The notes beneath the pieces were generated by a model. It did not search any database. It was not told the DNA's origin and worked only from the letters and a program-made list of their open reading frames with translations. Made by a program: the position numbers and the translations under genes. Below are positions 1 to 11,500 of a stretch of 64,000 bases of DNA, in pieces; the stretch's first letter is position 1, and each line of letters opens with the position of its first letter. The DNA lies in NCBI RefSeq assembly GCF_026151205.1, contig NC_087084.1, positions 5,325,538-5,389,537 on the forward strand, read 5' to 3'. This DNA comes from Bolinopsis microptera. Taxonomy: Eukaryota > Ctenophora > Tentaculata > Lobata > Bolinopsidae.

Positions 1-1
1 T

Positions 2-97
2 AGACCCCTCACAATAATACCCAGCCTCACACTGGTGGGTGGTGGACTCTGTCTGTCCGGACTCACAATAATAACCCTTCTCACAGGGCTTACACGA
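2..97 (-). other. Possible exon fragment of a Cys-rich GCC2/GCC3-like repeat protein
   Basis: Read on the minus strand, 97 to 2 is open for 32 codons and gives the spaced cysteine pattern SCKPCEKGYYC followed by QCEAGYYCEG. This looks like the repeats of ephrin-receptor/TNFR-like Cys-rich (GCC2/GCC3) domains. The frame runs off the window edge. Just upstream on the same strand (about 110-170) a related QCKPCP stretch lies in another frame with stops, behind a pyrimidine-rich tract ending in CAG near 190. It may be an exon, a decayed repeat or chance. The family reading is inference from cysteine spacing alone. Confidence 0.3.
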
Positions 98-239
98 GGT
101 CTGTCCGGCGAGGTCCTGGTACTAGCTTTTCCTGCCTCGCAGCTGGACAGGGCTTACATTGGTCTGGCGACTTGGCTCCTGGTGGGGGAAGAGGTGGTGT
201 TAGCTAGAACCGAACACAAGGAAATGTTTTGAAATATGA

Positions 240-2599
240 TATATAAATGTATAACATTGTACGAAACAATTAAGAATTGGTGCCCCTAAACAACAAATAC
301 TGAAAACAGGAAATTCTGTTGTCAGACATTTCAGTTAAATTTGTTTCCTTAATCTTGAACGCATGTAAAACGTAAGTTGGTGTAGAAGAGTTCAGTTAAT
401 TGATTGCCTAATTTAACTGACCAGTAAGAGAAGGTTCCATGTAAGTAGCGATACCACACGGTGAGGAAAGGTACTTCCCGCCTCACAGTAGTGCCACTTG
501 GGACATTTTCTGTTCTTTCCGTCCGTAACAGGATTACGGGATGCGGCGCCGCTCCGATCCTGCAGTAGTCACCTGAGGTTTAGTGTGGAGAACATTTTGT
601 AGGGGATAATTAGATGAAAAGTTGTTTTCTTCTTGACTCGATAACGGACAGGTCTTTTTTCAGCAGTGTCCGTTTTTTTAATACAGGTGATGCCCAAATA
701 AAATAATATCCATAATACACGTGATGCCCAAATAAAGTAATATCCATAAAACACGACCCCCAGGTAAGTCGTTTGTACAATGTACGTGAGAAACGGAACA
801 AGTATCAACATTACCATCTCACTCAAGCTCAGTATGCAGCATATATTTCATCCGATATGAACATTTGATTAGGTTAAACAGTTTAATAGTTAATTAAGTT
901 ATTGATATAACGCCAGTCGTTTGTACGTGAGACAAAGACCCGGCTACATTTACCTGAGGTATCAGGTTTAAAGGGTTAACGCTTATTAAGACGGATCAAC
1001 GTCCCACGAAACCTAATGACTATGGTCTGAAGATTTGATTTATATTAAATATACAAAGGCCTCCGCCGTATTACTTTTCAACTTTCTTCTCGATAATTTA
1101 AAAGTGTTGTTGTTTACGTGATCAAATCAACTCTTTAATACCTGCAACCTTTAGCAGAAAATAGGAAGTGGATGTGGTTCATGCTAGCTCCGTGGCCCGT
1201 GCACAAAGGACTTTATTTTGTGCAATTATTCCAAATTTCATTCGGCTAGATCCCTGCGATTTTTGCATCGTCAGTGAGCCAAGGAAATTTTGTTTTGTTA
1301 TAATCTTAATGTCACGCACGAAACGATATTTGGGGGATTTCCAACGCGTTTTGTTTAACAGACTTTGGTTTACTTGCTGTCAGAAGCGATTGTATTTGTA
1401 TTTTTTGATCCCTTAATCTTATGTTTACGCTTATCATCCCAATATAGCACTCTCATAGTCTCATAGCTGGCTCTGGAGTTTGCGGTTTCTCAACCCCCTG
1501 TAAAATGTAGTTGCCGTTGTGGTATCATCTGAGAGGCCTTCTGTATTTCAAGCGTTGAATGGCCTAACACAATTTATTACAATTTGGCTCGATCCGATCA
1601 TTCGAAATATCTATAAAATACAAAATGAACCTTCGATTGAAAACAATTAAACATAAATATAATCGTCATAATTTTAATCGACGGATACCTCGAATGAGTG
1701 GTGAACGCAAGTTATATCAGAAAGATTTATTTTAATCGGGCACTCAGGGACTGCAGAGGAATAAGCATAATTAGTAGAATGAATCTGCCAATGACGAAGC
1801 CAGCTTAGCTAGCGATTAATTCCCCATTTAAATATATTGTATAACTGCGTCTAACAGAAACCCCTGGCTTCAAATATAGTAGGGGGACTGAGCAATCATT
1901 GTTAACGTAGGGGGACTGAGCAGAACCGGATTACCCTGTTAAACGCAACTAAAAACCTTTTATTTTTTAACGACCACTTTCACCGTTCTAGTGAACAATT
2001 TTTGAGACCAGCTCTTGCAAAATGGTCATTTATATTTATTAGCATAAAATCAGAATAGAATAACAAGGTTTAGGACTATCTTTATGATTAAGTTAACTTT
2101 AAATACGAAATAAACCTCCGAGTTCTAAAAAGCGGAAAAATAAATAACAAGACTCTTGCTTCTTTGATTCTGATACAGATGACAAATGTCAGGTACAGTT
2201 TTATCTCTCATCTCTTATTATTATCTAGTACAGTATTGTCCATTATTTTCAGCTATTATTTATTATTATCAAGTTAGTGCCGTCAAAATCAAATTTGTCC
2301 TCAAAGTTAAACAATCGATTATTTTTCTATCGTCACCGCACTCTATAAAACGTTTATAAAAATATTTGTTGTGGATATTAGATTTTTTTGTCGGTAAATT
2401 TATTAATTTATTAGTAACAAGTGGTGTACTGGCGAAGGATCCGTAAATATTTAATATTTATATTGTTTAATCCCTCTGCTCTAGTCTAATACCTACACTT
2501 TTTTGCCTCTTTTTCTTGTGAAAGTGTCTCATCTGATGAACGCCTAAAAATAAAGTTATTCTGTTTATTGATCGTGATTCATTCAGTTGCAGCCAGGCC
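240..2599. other. Non-coding stretch upstream of the mosaic gene
   Basis: I see no supportable gene here. Open frames are short and lack family motifs. There is a small tandem duplication at about 687-755 (units containing gatgcccaaataaa) and a doubled agggggactgagca at about 1882-1922. The AT-rich last kilobase should contain the promoter and 5' UTR of the gene starting at 2600, but I cannot point to a defined promoter element. Confidence 0.5.
1555..1750. repeat. Dispersed repeat copy (second copy at about 19745-19900)
   Basis: The segment shares caatttggctcgatcc, followed by a similar run (att, aaat, atga-cattcg), with 19765-19820. Both are followed about 100 bp later by a gggcactca/aggcactca block. 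This is an interspersed repeat of unknown class, about 190 bp, with diverged copies. Confidence 0.5.
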
Positions 2600-5500
2600 A
2601 TGACGCAAGTAGTGTTCCACGTCCTTTTATTCCTCCCTGCATTTGCCTGTGAGTATATAACTAAAATTAGTCACAAATTTCGCAAATTTTTAGTCTACAC
2701 AATTTAAGTCACATTTTTTGACTTTTCGAGATCATTTTCCGTTCTATTCCAATTATTTGATTATTTAGCTAGTTTTATTTTTCGATTTCGCACATAAAGA
2801 AATACTTTAAAGTTTAATGTCAAGCATTTTGATTAAATGATTTTTCGCAATTTGTCTCACGGGAAAAGGAAGTAGGTAACTTGTATGAGAACGTAAAAGC
2901 AGAAAAACAATGGATTATTAAAGGTGTAATAGTCAAAGTACAGCAGTAAGAACAGTGATCCCATTATATTAATTATAAGTAATGTAAGCTCAATAATATT
3001 CATGTCACTATGCTTGGTGTAGCTTGTTGGGATAGTATTATATAGTACTAGAAACCCGCTAGTCGAAAGATTTGTTCGAGGAAATTTTAAAAATCAGTTA
3101 TGTTTTAATTTCTCTTCATCATACAGCTCTGTTATACAGTAGACATAATGGAATTTATTTAACAATGGCGACAGCGTTGTTATTATTCGGATTCCCAAAA
3201 CGATACTTTTTACCGCATCAAAAAATACCAATCACAACCAAAGTTATGAATATAAGTCATAGCGTGAGCGTAAATGTGAGCTAGTTTTGAAGTTATGACG
3301 TAGCATACAGCATAACAACGCGCGTAGTTAAGATGTCCTTGCTCGCGCACGTGCATTTTAACGTTGCTACGCAACAGCGCAGTAAACCTTTGCTAAAATA
3401 ACGACATTATTCTAACGGTTATTTTACCTCACTTCCGACGTTAATTATAAAAAATCTAAAGCCTAAATCAAAATTCTAAGAATGCTATAGCCTATTCCTA
3501 TCCTTTTTCTACAACCCTGCTAAAAATGGCAAGGTTTCAACTCCATTTGCGAGCTGGGTTTGATTTCACCAGAGGGTCATTTTGAGGTCGATTTTCGGTG
3601 TTTTTACTTCTATGTCCCCGTTGCCGAGGAAATTTCGTCAAGTTAAAATTATAGTATAGACTAGAAACCCACTAGTCGAATGCTTTGTTCGAGGAAATTT
3701 TAAAAATCAGTTATGTTTTAATTTCTCTTCATCATATAGCTCTGTTATACTGTAGACATAATGGAATTTATCTAACAATGGCGACAGCGTTGTTAGTATT
3801 CGGATTCCCAAAACGATACTTTTTACCGCATCAAAAAATACCAATAACAACCAAAGTTATGAATATAAGTCATAGCGTGAGCGTAAATGTGAGCTAGTTT
3901 TGAAATTATGACGTAGCATACAGAGATACAGCATAACAACGCGCGTAGTTAAGATGTTCTTGCTCGCGCACGTGCATTTTAACGTTGCTACGCAACAGCG
4001 CAGTAAACCTTTGCTAAAATAACGACATTATTCTAACGGTTATTTTACCTCACTTCCGAAGTTAATTATAAAAAATCTAAAGCCTAAATCAAAATTCTAA
4101 GAATGCTATAGCCTATTCCTATCCTTTTTCTACAACCCTGCTAAAAATGGCGAGGTTTCAACTCCATTTGCGAGCTGGGTTTGATTTCACCAGAGGGTCA
4201 TTTTGAGGTCGATTTTCGGTGTTTTTTCTTCTATGTCCCCGTTGCCGGGGAAATTTCGTCAAGTTTAAATTATAGTATAGATATAGGAATTTTAGTTCCT
4301 ATAGTTGGGAATGAGGTAGTTGTCTGTTCACAGATCGCCCTATAAAACTTACAAGGAAATATTTCCTGTAAATCCTTGGTATATAAGCAACATTTGACAG
4401 AGCATTGTGTGGATTGAGCTATGTGCCCATCCTTGGAGAACCCGGCGAATGTCCTTGCTGTACGGCAGTGTTAAACAAGGAACTGAAACCGAGGGGTTCC
4501 GTTTAGGCCCTTCACACTTTGTTTCTGTCTAGTTCTAATGTACCGTCACAATAGTGACTTTAAATATATACTTTACTGAAATTTTGGTCTGCTTTTAAAT
4601 TAGTCGCCGAAAAATTCAATCTCAATAAATTTGGTTTACAACAATTTTAGTCAAAATGACTAAATTTATGGTATAGTACACTAAATTTGTCGTTCTTAAA
4701 GTTAAGGTAGATTGCAATAGAATGATAATAATAATAATAATAAGTAGAAATTTATACATCGCTTTATAGCCATAAAGAACTCAAAACCCAAAGATTCAGT
4801 TCAAACCAACAATGTTTAAATGCATGTGCAGTTTAAAAGTAATTTAAGTTTGTTGCGTCTGTTCTCTAAGGGAATGTTAAACCTGTAAATGCTCTCTAAT
4901 TCTTTATCATTATAAGCTAGAGCTTCAGTTCTAGCTACATATAATTGATCATGTGAGACAACAGGCAAAGGTAAAAAAATTCCTATTTTATCAATCCTTG
5001 ACCCTGGCTTTTATTGATAGTTAAAGTTGAACAATATGCTAATTTTATTTTTTATTTTTTATTTACACAATTTGCATGTGGGCGGTCGTACAGACAGACA
5101 GAAATAATCTTTCTAATTATATTATAGACTAGAAAGCCCGTGGTAACAGGGACGAAGCTAGTAGTATTCTTTGAAAGAAAGTTTTAATCCTTTAATCGCA
5201 TCAAAAAATATTCATCTCAACCGAAGATACAGCCGATTTAAATATAAAACACTTTAAACACAACGTAATTACCACAAAACCGATCAAAATGACGTTAAAA
5301 CAGTCTTTGCACGTGCATGTGTGCATTAAAACACTGTTGCTATGGAACCTTTTGGTTGTTACCTAAATTCCTATTTTTCATCTAATTTTCACGTGGGCGG
5401 TCGTACAGACATACATTCTACAGAAATGATTCTCTGAATTATAGTTGAGATAAACAATTTATTCAAATAAAACCGTGGGTTTTTAGAATATATAATTTCA

Positions 5501-8500
5501 GCTGGATTGGGATACCCCCTAAGAGACTACAGCGACGAGAAATGTCCAATCTGCTACAACCCCAGGGTCATGAACCTTCCTGCTGAATGCACGCGAGATG
5601 AAGCCGATGAAACTCGAACTAAAGGTAGAGTGTGTGATCAAGTTTATAAGCGATTTATATGTTACATACCATAAACAATTAACAAATGGGACATAAAATT
5701 ACGTTAAAGAAAAGGAAAAATGAATCGATAATGATAGAACTATATATAAGATAATTAAAATGAAAATAAAAACGACTATGATCTAATTATCAAGAACGTA
5801 ATATGGATATTTCTGGGTAGTAATCTAATCTAAATCTTAGTGGATATTATCTAAAATAAACTTAATGTTGTTCGTTACACTTACAGGTATATACAGTTTA
5901 TTAGTTTATTGTATATAATTACTGCAGATGTTTATTTACAATTAATATTTTATTTTATCCTAGCGTGCGATGAGGATGAACATTGCTACGTGGTCAAACT
6001 TGGAGATGATTATGACTTAATCAATTATTACAGCCATGGCAACTACCATAAAGGCTATAATGCCGTATTCCTCTGTGCCGACCACAATGGTAAGCATCAT
6101 TAAATGTTTATGAATTATATGATATCCTTTCCACTTTTCCAGTGCTTCATGATACTGATAGTAGGTATGTTTTAGAATTCTGAAACTTTAAACATATCTA
6201 ACATAATCATTATTCATTATGATATAATACATATTATATGTACCTGTACCAGGTACCTATACTTGTAAGTTGTATTGTCTAATATCTAATAAACTAATAA
6301 TATTTAGTAATCGGAATAAATTAAAAAAACAATTATTTTATCCTTTATGTTATAGGAAGGGCTAATTTACATCGACAAGGAGTTTCGATTAGAGAGGTGG
6401 CATTTACGACTGCTCCACCCACGGGCTCAACTAGTAAGTAATCAGCGGGGATTGCATGGTTGCACAGGATTACACAGGAAATTATACAGGATTACATAGG
6501 AAATTACACAGGATCACACAAGATTATACAAGATTGCACAGGATTATATACAGGATTACACAGGAGTATCTATACAGGATTACACAGCATACAAATTAAA
6601 TTGTAGGCCCACAATTTACACTTCCTCTGAGGTTAAGTGTATTGATTTCTCTTGGAGAATTTCTCTTTACACTCTTAACTTGCGAACAAATTGAAGCAGC
6701 AGACTTCAGGCTATAAACTAAATAGTTTTTACACATGAATTGTGAATTCTGAACAACCAGTTTTACGTTTACTAATTTAAATTAGTATAGTATCATGAGT
6801 AGTACAGAATTTAGTTGTATTAGCTTACATTTCTTCTTGTCGTATTTTTTGTTGTTTTGAATTTTTTGCAATTACATTTTTGGGTCATATTTCGTAAATT
6901 TTATTTCTCTGTTTTTGTTTTAATGTTATTTTAAATTTCTTTCCGTCGTTAATTTTACACATGTTTAACAATTTTATTACAGAACTGAAGAAGACGTAGT
7001 TACGTGGAATGATTATTTCAATTCAATAAAGTTTATAGCCTAAAGTCTGCTGCTTCAATTTGTTCGCAAGTTAAGAGTCTAAAGAGAAATTCTCCAAGAG
7101 AAATCAAGTTCAAATGCGACTCATAAATATAGCCCCCTTGAACTAATTAAGTGTATTGAATTTTAATTTTCTTAACCTCCCAGCTCCGGTACCTATGACA
7201 TTGGCCGATTTCAAAGAATGGGTGACAGACATGATAGAAACAAAACCGGAAATGGTTTCGCTAACCGTGATCCCATCAATGGCTGATGGACCCATCATCT
7301 GGAAACAGACTGTTACCATCTCTTGCAACTGGACACCCGGAATTCGAATGTATGGAGATATAGTGGTGGGAGAAACATTAGAATCCATTTGGGGCGATGA
7401 ACAGTACGGAGAAATTGTTGACCTCGAAGGTAAAATACAGTTTTTAGTTCGTCTTACCTGTAACATGCCCTGTTTAAATAGATATATCAATGTTCGTCTT
7501 GGTAAGATAACACACGTACTGCTTAGATCAGTTAGATGTATGAGCAACTTTTACTAATAAAGAAGCAATAATGCCTATCTTGATTAATAATTAATAATTA
7601 ATAAATACTATGAAATATTTTTGAGCCGTTAAAACAGCTTCCTAAATTTTCAGATCCGGATCAAAGAATTTACTTCGTTTCTGATGACGATATAGGTGAA
7701 GCTATCCTCATCATAAAAGATGTTACTAGCGCTGATACAAGGCAATTCGGATGTGAGGTCTCTCGCAAAGGAAATTCTAACAACATCACTCTTGACATCA
7801 TTGGTAACTAGAATTTGCTTTTGTCCGTTTTTTATTTGGTCCCGGCCTTTATTTGAAACCTTAATTATTACACATCAATATTTTCGAGCATTGACAAATG
7901 CTTTCAGACCTTATATCTGTCAAATTATCACTGCATCTTGAGGGCACAAATAACTCTTGACTTGTAATCAATAGTCATGTAAATCTGCTTTAACCAAGAA
8001 ACTCTGCAGAACCCCCCATGGCTGGAGTAGTCAACTTCGTTGCTGTCCCTGAATCTACCACGGTTGATCTTACTTGGGATCATGTCGAAGGAGCCTCTAG
8101 CTACAATGTAGGATGGCGAGCAGTTGGTGCTCCCGACTGGAACACGGTTAGTTAGTTCTTATTTCTCGACGAAATTCCTGAGTCTTGGATATAAAGTAAA
8201 GCTGTAAACGTCGAATCAGTCTTTCAGTCGGTTTATTTCCATGAACATATGGCAAATTGTATAATGTATAAAGAGATCTAAATCTTTAATGTTGAATTGA
8301 ACTTTCCTCGAGACTGAACGCAGTGCAGCAATCTGACTAAGGATATTACAGGTCGATGTTACAACCAACTCTCACCAATTTGTAGGTCTATCTGTTGCCT
8401 CCAACTTTGTGGCCAAGGTAGATGCTTCCAACGCTGCCGGAATTAGAGAGGGAATTGAGCCTGCTGAGACTTCCTTTACCACAAAGGATAACCGTAAGCG

Positions 8501-11500
8501 TAAATCGTTTATTTTTTTGATAAAAACTTGTATCTTGTGAAAAAAAAGGAAATATAAACTTGTAAGAGAACGTGAAAGCATAAAAGCAGTGGATTATTAC
8601 ACGTGTAATAGTCAAAGTACAGCAGTATGAACAGTGATGTCATTATATTTATATTAACTATAAACAATGTAAGCTCAATAATATCCATGTCATGTATGCT
8701 CTACTGAAATTTTGGTCAGCTTTTAAATTAGTCACCGAAAAATTCAGTCTTGATAAATTTGGTTTACAACAATTTTAGTCAAAATGACTAAATTTATGGT
8801 ACACTAAATTTGTCGTTCTTAAGGTAGATTGCAATAGAATGATATGCACAATGTTTAAATTAAAATGCATGCGCAGTTTAAAAGTTATTTAAGTTTGTTG
8901 CGTCTGTTCTCTAACGTCTTAACGTAATGATAGGAAGTTAAACCTGTCAATGCTCTTTGACTCTTTTATCTTTATGAGCTAGAGCTTCAGTTCTAGCTAC
9001 ATATAATTGATCATGTGAGACAACAGGCAAAGGTCAAAAAATTCCTATTTTATCTTAATCCTTTACCCTGGCTTTTATTGATAGTTAAAGTTAAACAATA
9101 TGCTAATTTACATATTTGCATGTGGGCGGTTGTACAGACAGATAGAAATAATCTTTCGAATTATATTATAGATAAACAATTTATTCCTATAAAACCATGG
9201 GTTTTTAGGATATATCTTACTTATAATTCAGAGAATATACGACCGCCCACGTGCAAATTAGATGAAAATAAGAAGTTGCATAGTAACCATAGTAACGAGG
9301 GTTATTACACGCACGTGCACGTGCATTGTATCGTTTTTATCGTTTTTGTTGTTATTACGTTGTGTTCAGCGCGAGCTACATCTTAATCGGTTGTATCTTC
9401 GGTTGTGATGGATATTTTTGATTTGATAAAAACTGACTGAAAAAAATATAAAAATACTAGCTTCTTCCCTGTTACCACGGGCTTCATAGTTCTTAATAAA
9501 ATAGTTCTAAATAAAAGGATTGTACACAGATATCATTTGGTTAGCTGGACTTTCGTAAACTCAAGAAAGAGATCACGTCGATTAATATTTTATAAGGGTA
9601 GTACACGATACAAATTTGAAATTTTGAAGTACATTTTTATGTATTTTATATGTTGTGATAGAATGTTTGATATTTACCCACTATATTTCACAGGGTGGAT
9701 TAGCCCACAATTACAACAGAGCTACAGCCTAGAATTAAGTCAAACCCTGGAACTAAAGACCACCATGAATCAGGTTGAAGCCCCCATAACCGTTTATTTT
9801 ATTTTCCCCGAAGACGAAACTCAGTTCATCAACTTCAAATGCACGGATCTTAACTCAAGCAGATGGATCCTCATGATCAAACAATGCATGACTGACTCGT
9901 GGGATGCGGCCCAGCCCCTGAATGGAGTTTCAAGTGACCAGATAAAAGTGTGGCGAATCACCCGAACAGAGACCAGCTTGCTAGTGGAGTGCAATGGTGT
10001 GACTGTCCTTATCTTCAACTTCGCGAGTGACTACAAGGACGGTTTCTCAAGCTGTCATAGCTTCTGGACTAGGCATTCCAAAGCGATCAAGTTTAACTGG
10101 AGTGGCGGATTGTATAAAAACAACGGGCATTTGTCCATGAGAACAGCTGTAAATAAGGGTATATATTTTGTTAACATTCATTAACTAATTTTGGTCTACA
10201 GCATTTTGGTTTGATATTATAATAAACCACGTGCAAATTAGGTAAAAAAGAAAAAGGTTGCAAAGTAACCATAGTAACGAGGGTTATTACATTTACACGC
10301 ACGTGCACATGAAATGATTTTTCAACGTCATTTTGATCGGTTTTGTTGATGTTAAGTGTTACGCTGTGTTTAGTACGAGCAACATTTTAATTGGCTGTAT
10401 CTTCGGTTGTGTAGGATATTTTTTGAACTTACTAAAGTACTAACAAAAAATACTATTAGAGTATTAGCTTCCTCCCTGTGACCATGGGTTTTCAATTATA
10501 GTCTTACTTATAATTCAGAGAATTCCCTTTGTATGTACGACCGCCCACGTGCAAATTAGATGAAAAATAAGAAGGTGCATAATAACCATGGTAACGGTGT
10601 TCAAAAGCTCACGTGCACGTCATGCAAAGATTTGCGACCGGCATTTTGATCGGTTTAGTCGAATTACGTTGTGTTCAGTGCGAGCTACATTTTAATCGGC
10701 TGTATCTTCGGTTGGGATGAATATTTTTTTTATGCGATAAAAACTGTCTACCAAAGAATACTATTAGTTTCCTCCCTGTGAGTGTGACCACGGGCTTTCT
10801 AGTCATATATAATTTCAGCTGGATTAGGATACCCCCTAAGAGACTACAGCGACGAGAAATGTCCAATCTGCTACAACTTGTTCGGGGGCAACCTTCCCGC
10901 TGAATGCACGCGAGATCAAGCCGATGAAACTCGAACTAAAGGTAGAGTGTGTGATCAAATTTATGAGCGATTTATATGTTACATACCATAAGGCATAAAC
11001 AATTAACAAATGGGACATAAAATTACGTTTAAGAAAAGGAAAAATGAATCGATAATGATAGAACTATATATAAAATAAAGATAATTAAAATGAAAATAAA
11101 AACGACTATGATCTAATTATCAGGAACGTAATATGGATATTTCTGGGTAGTAATCTAATCTAAATCTTAGTGGGTATTATCTAAAATAAACTTTATGTTG
11201 TTCGTTACACTTACAGGTATTTACAGTTTATTTAATTAGTTTATTTAATTAGTTTATTGTAGATAATTGACATACGTTGCATGCCACTTTTCGCGCGCGA
11301 AGCGCGCGCCGCCGAAGGCAGATGTTTATTTACAAATATTCTATTTTATCCTAGCGTGCGATGAGGATGAACATTGCTACGTGGTCAAACTTGGAGATGA
11401 TTATAACTTAAACCATCGCAGCAATGGCAACTACCATGAAGGCTATAATGCTGTATTCTTCTGTGCCGACCACAATGGTAAGCATCATTAAATGTTTATG

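Larger units (their letters stand above)
5490..7230 (+). repeat. Segmental duplication, copy 1 (X-Y-linker exons and introns)
   Basis: Exons 5502-5624, 5964-6089 and 6356-6433, their introns, and the first part of exon 7184-7429 match 10805-12330 almost base for base, including intron text such as atgatctaattatcargaac. The high intron identity implies a recent duplication. Copy 1 differs by a MITE at 6646-7103 and a shorter minisatellite at 6440-6600. Confidence 0.85.

Noticed and set aside
7143..7547. 134-codon minus-strand frame
   Set aside because: Shadow of the Ig-domain exon 7184-7429 on the plus strand, which has matching phases and domain motifs.
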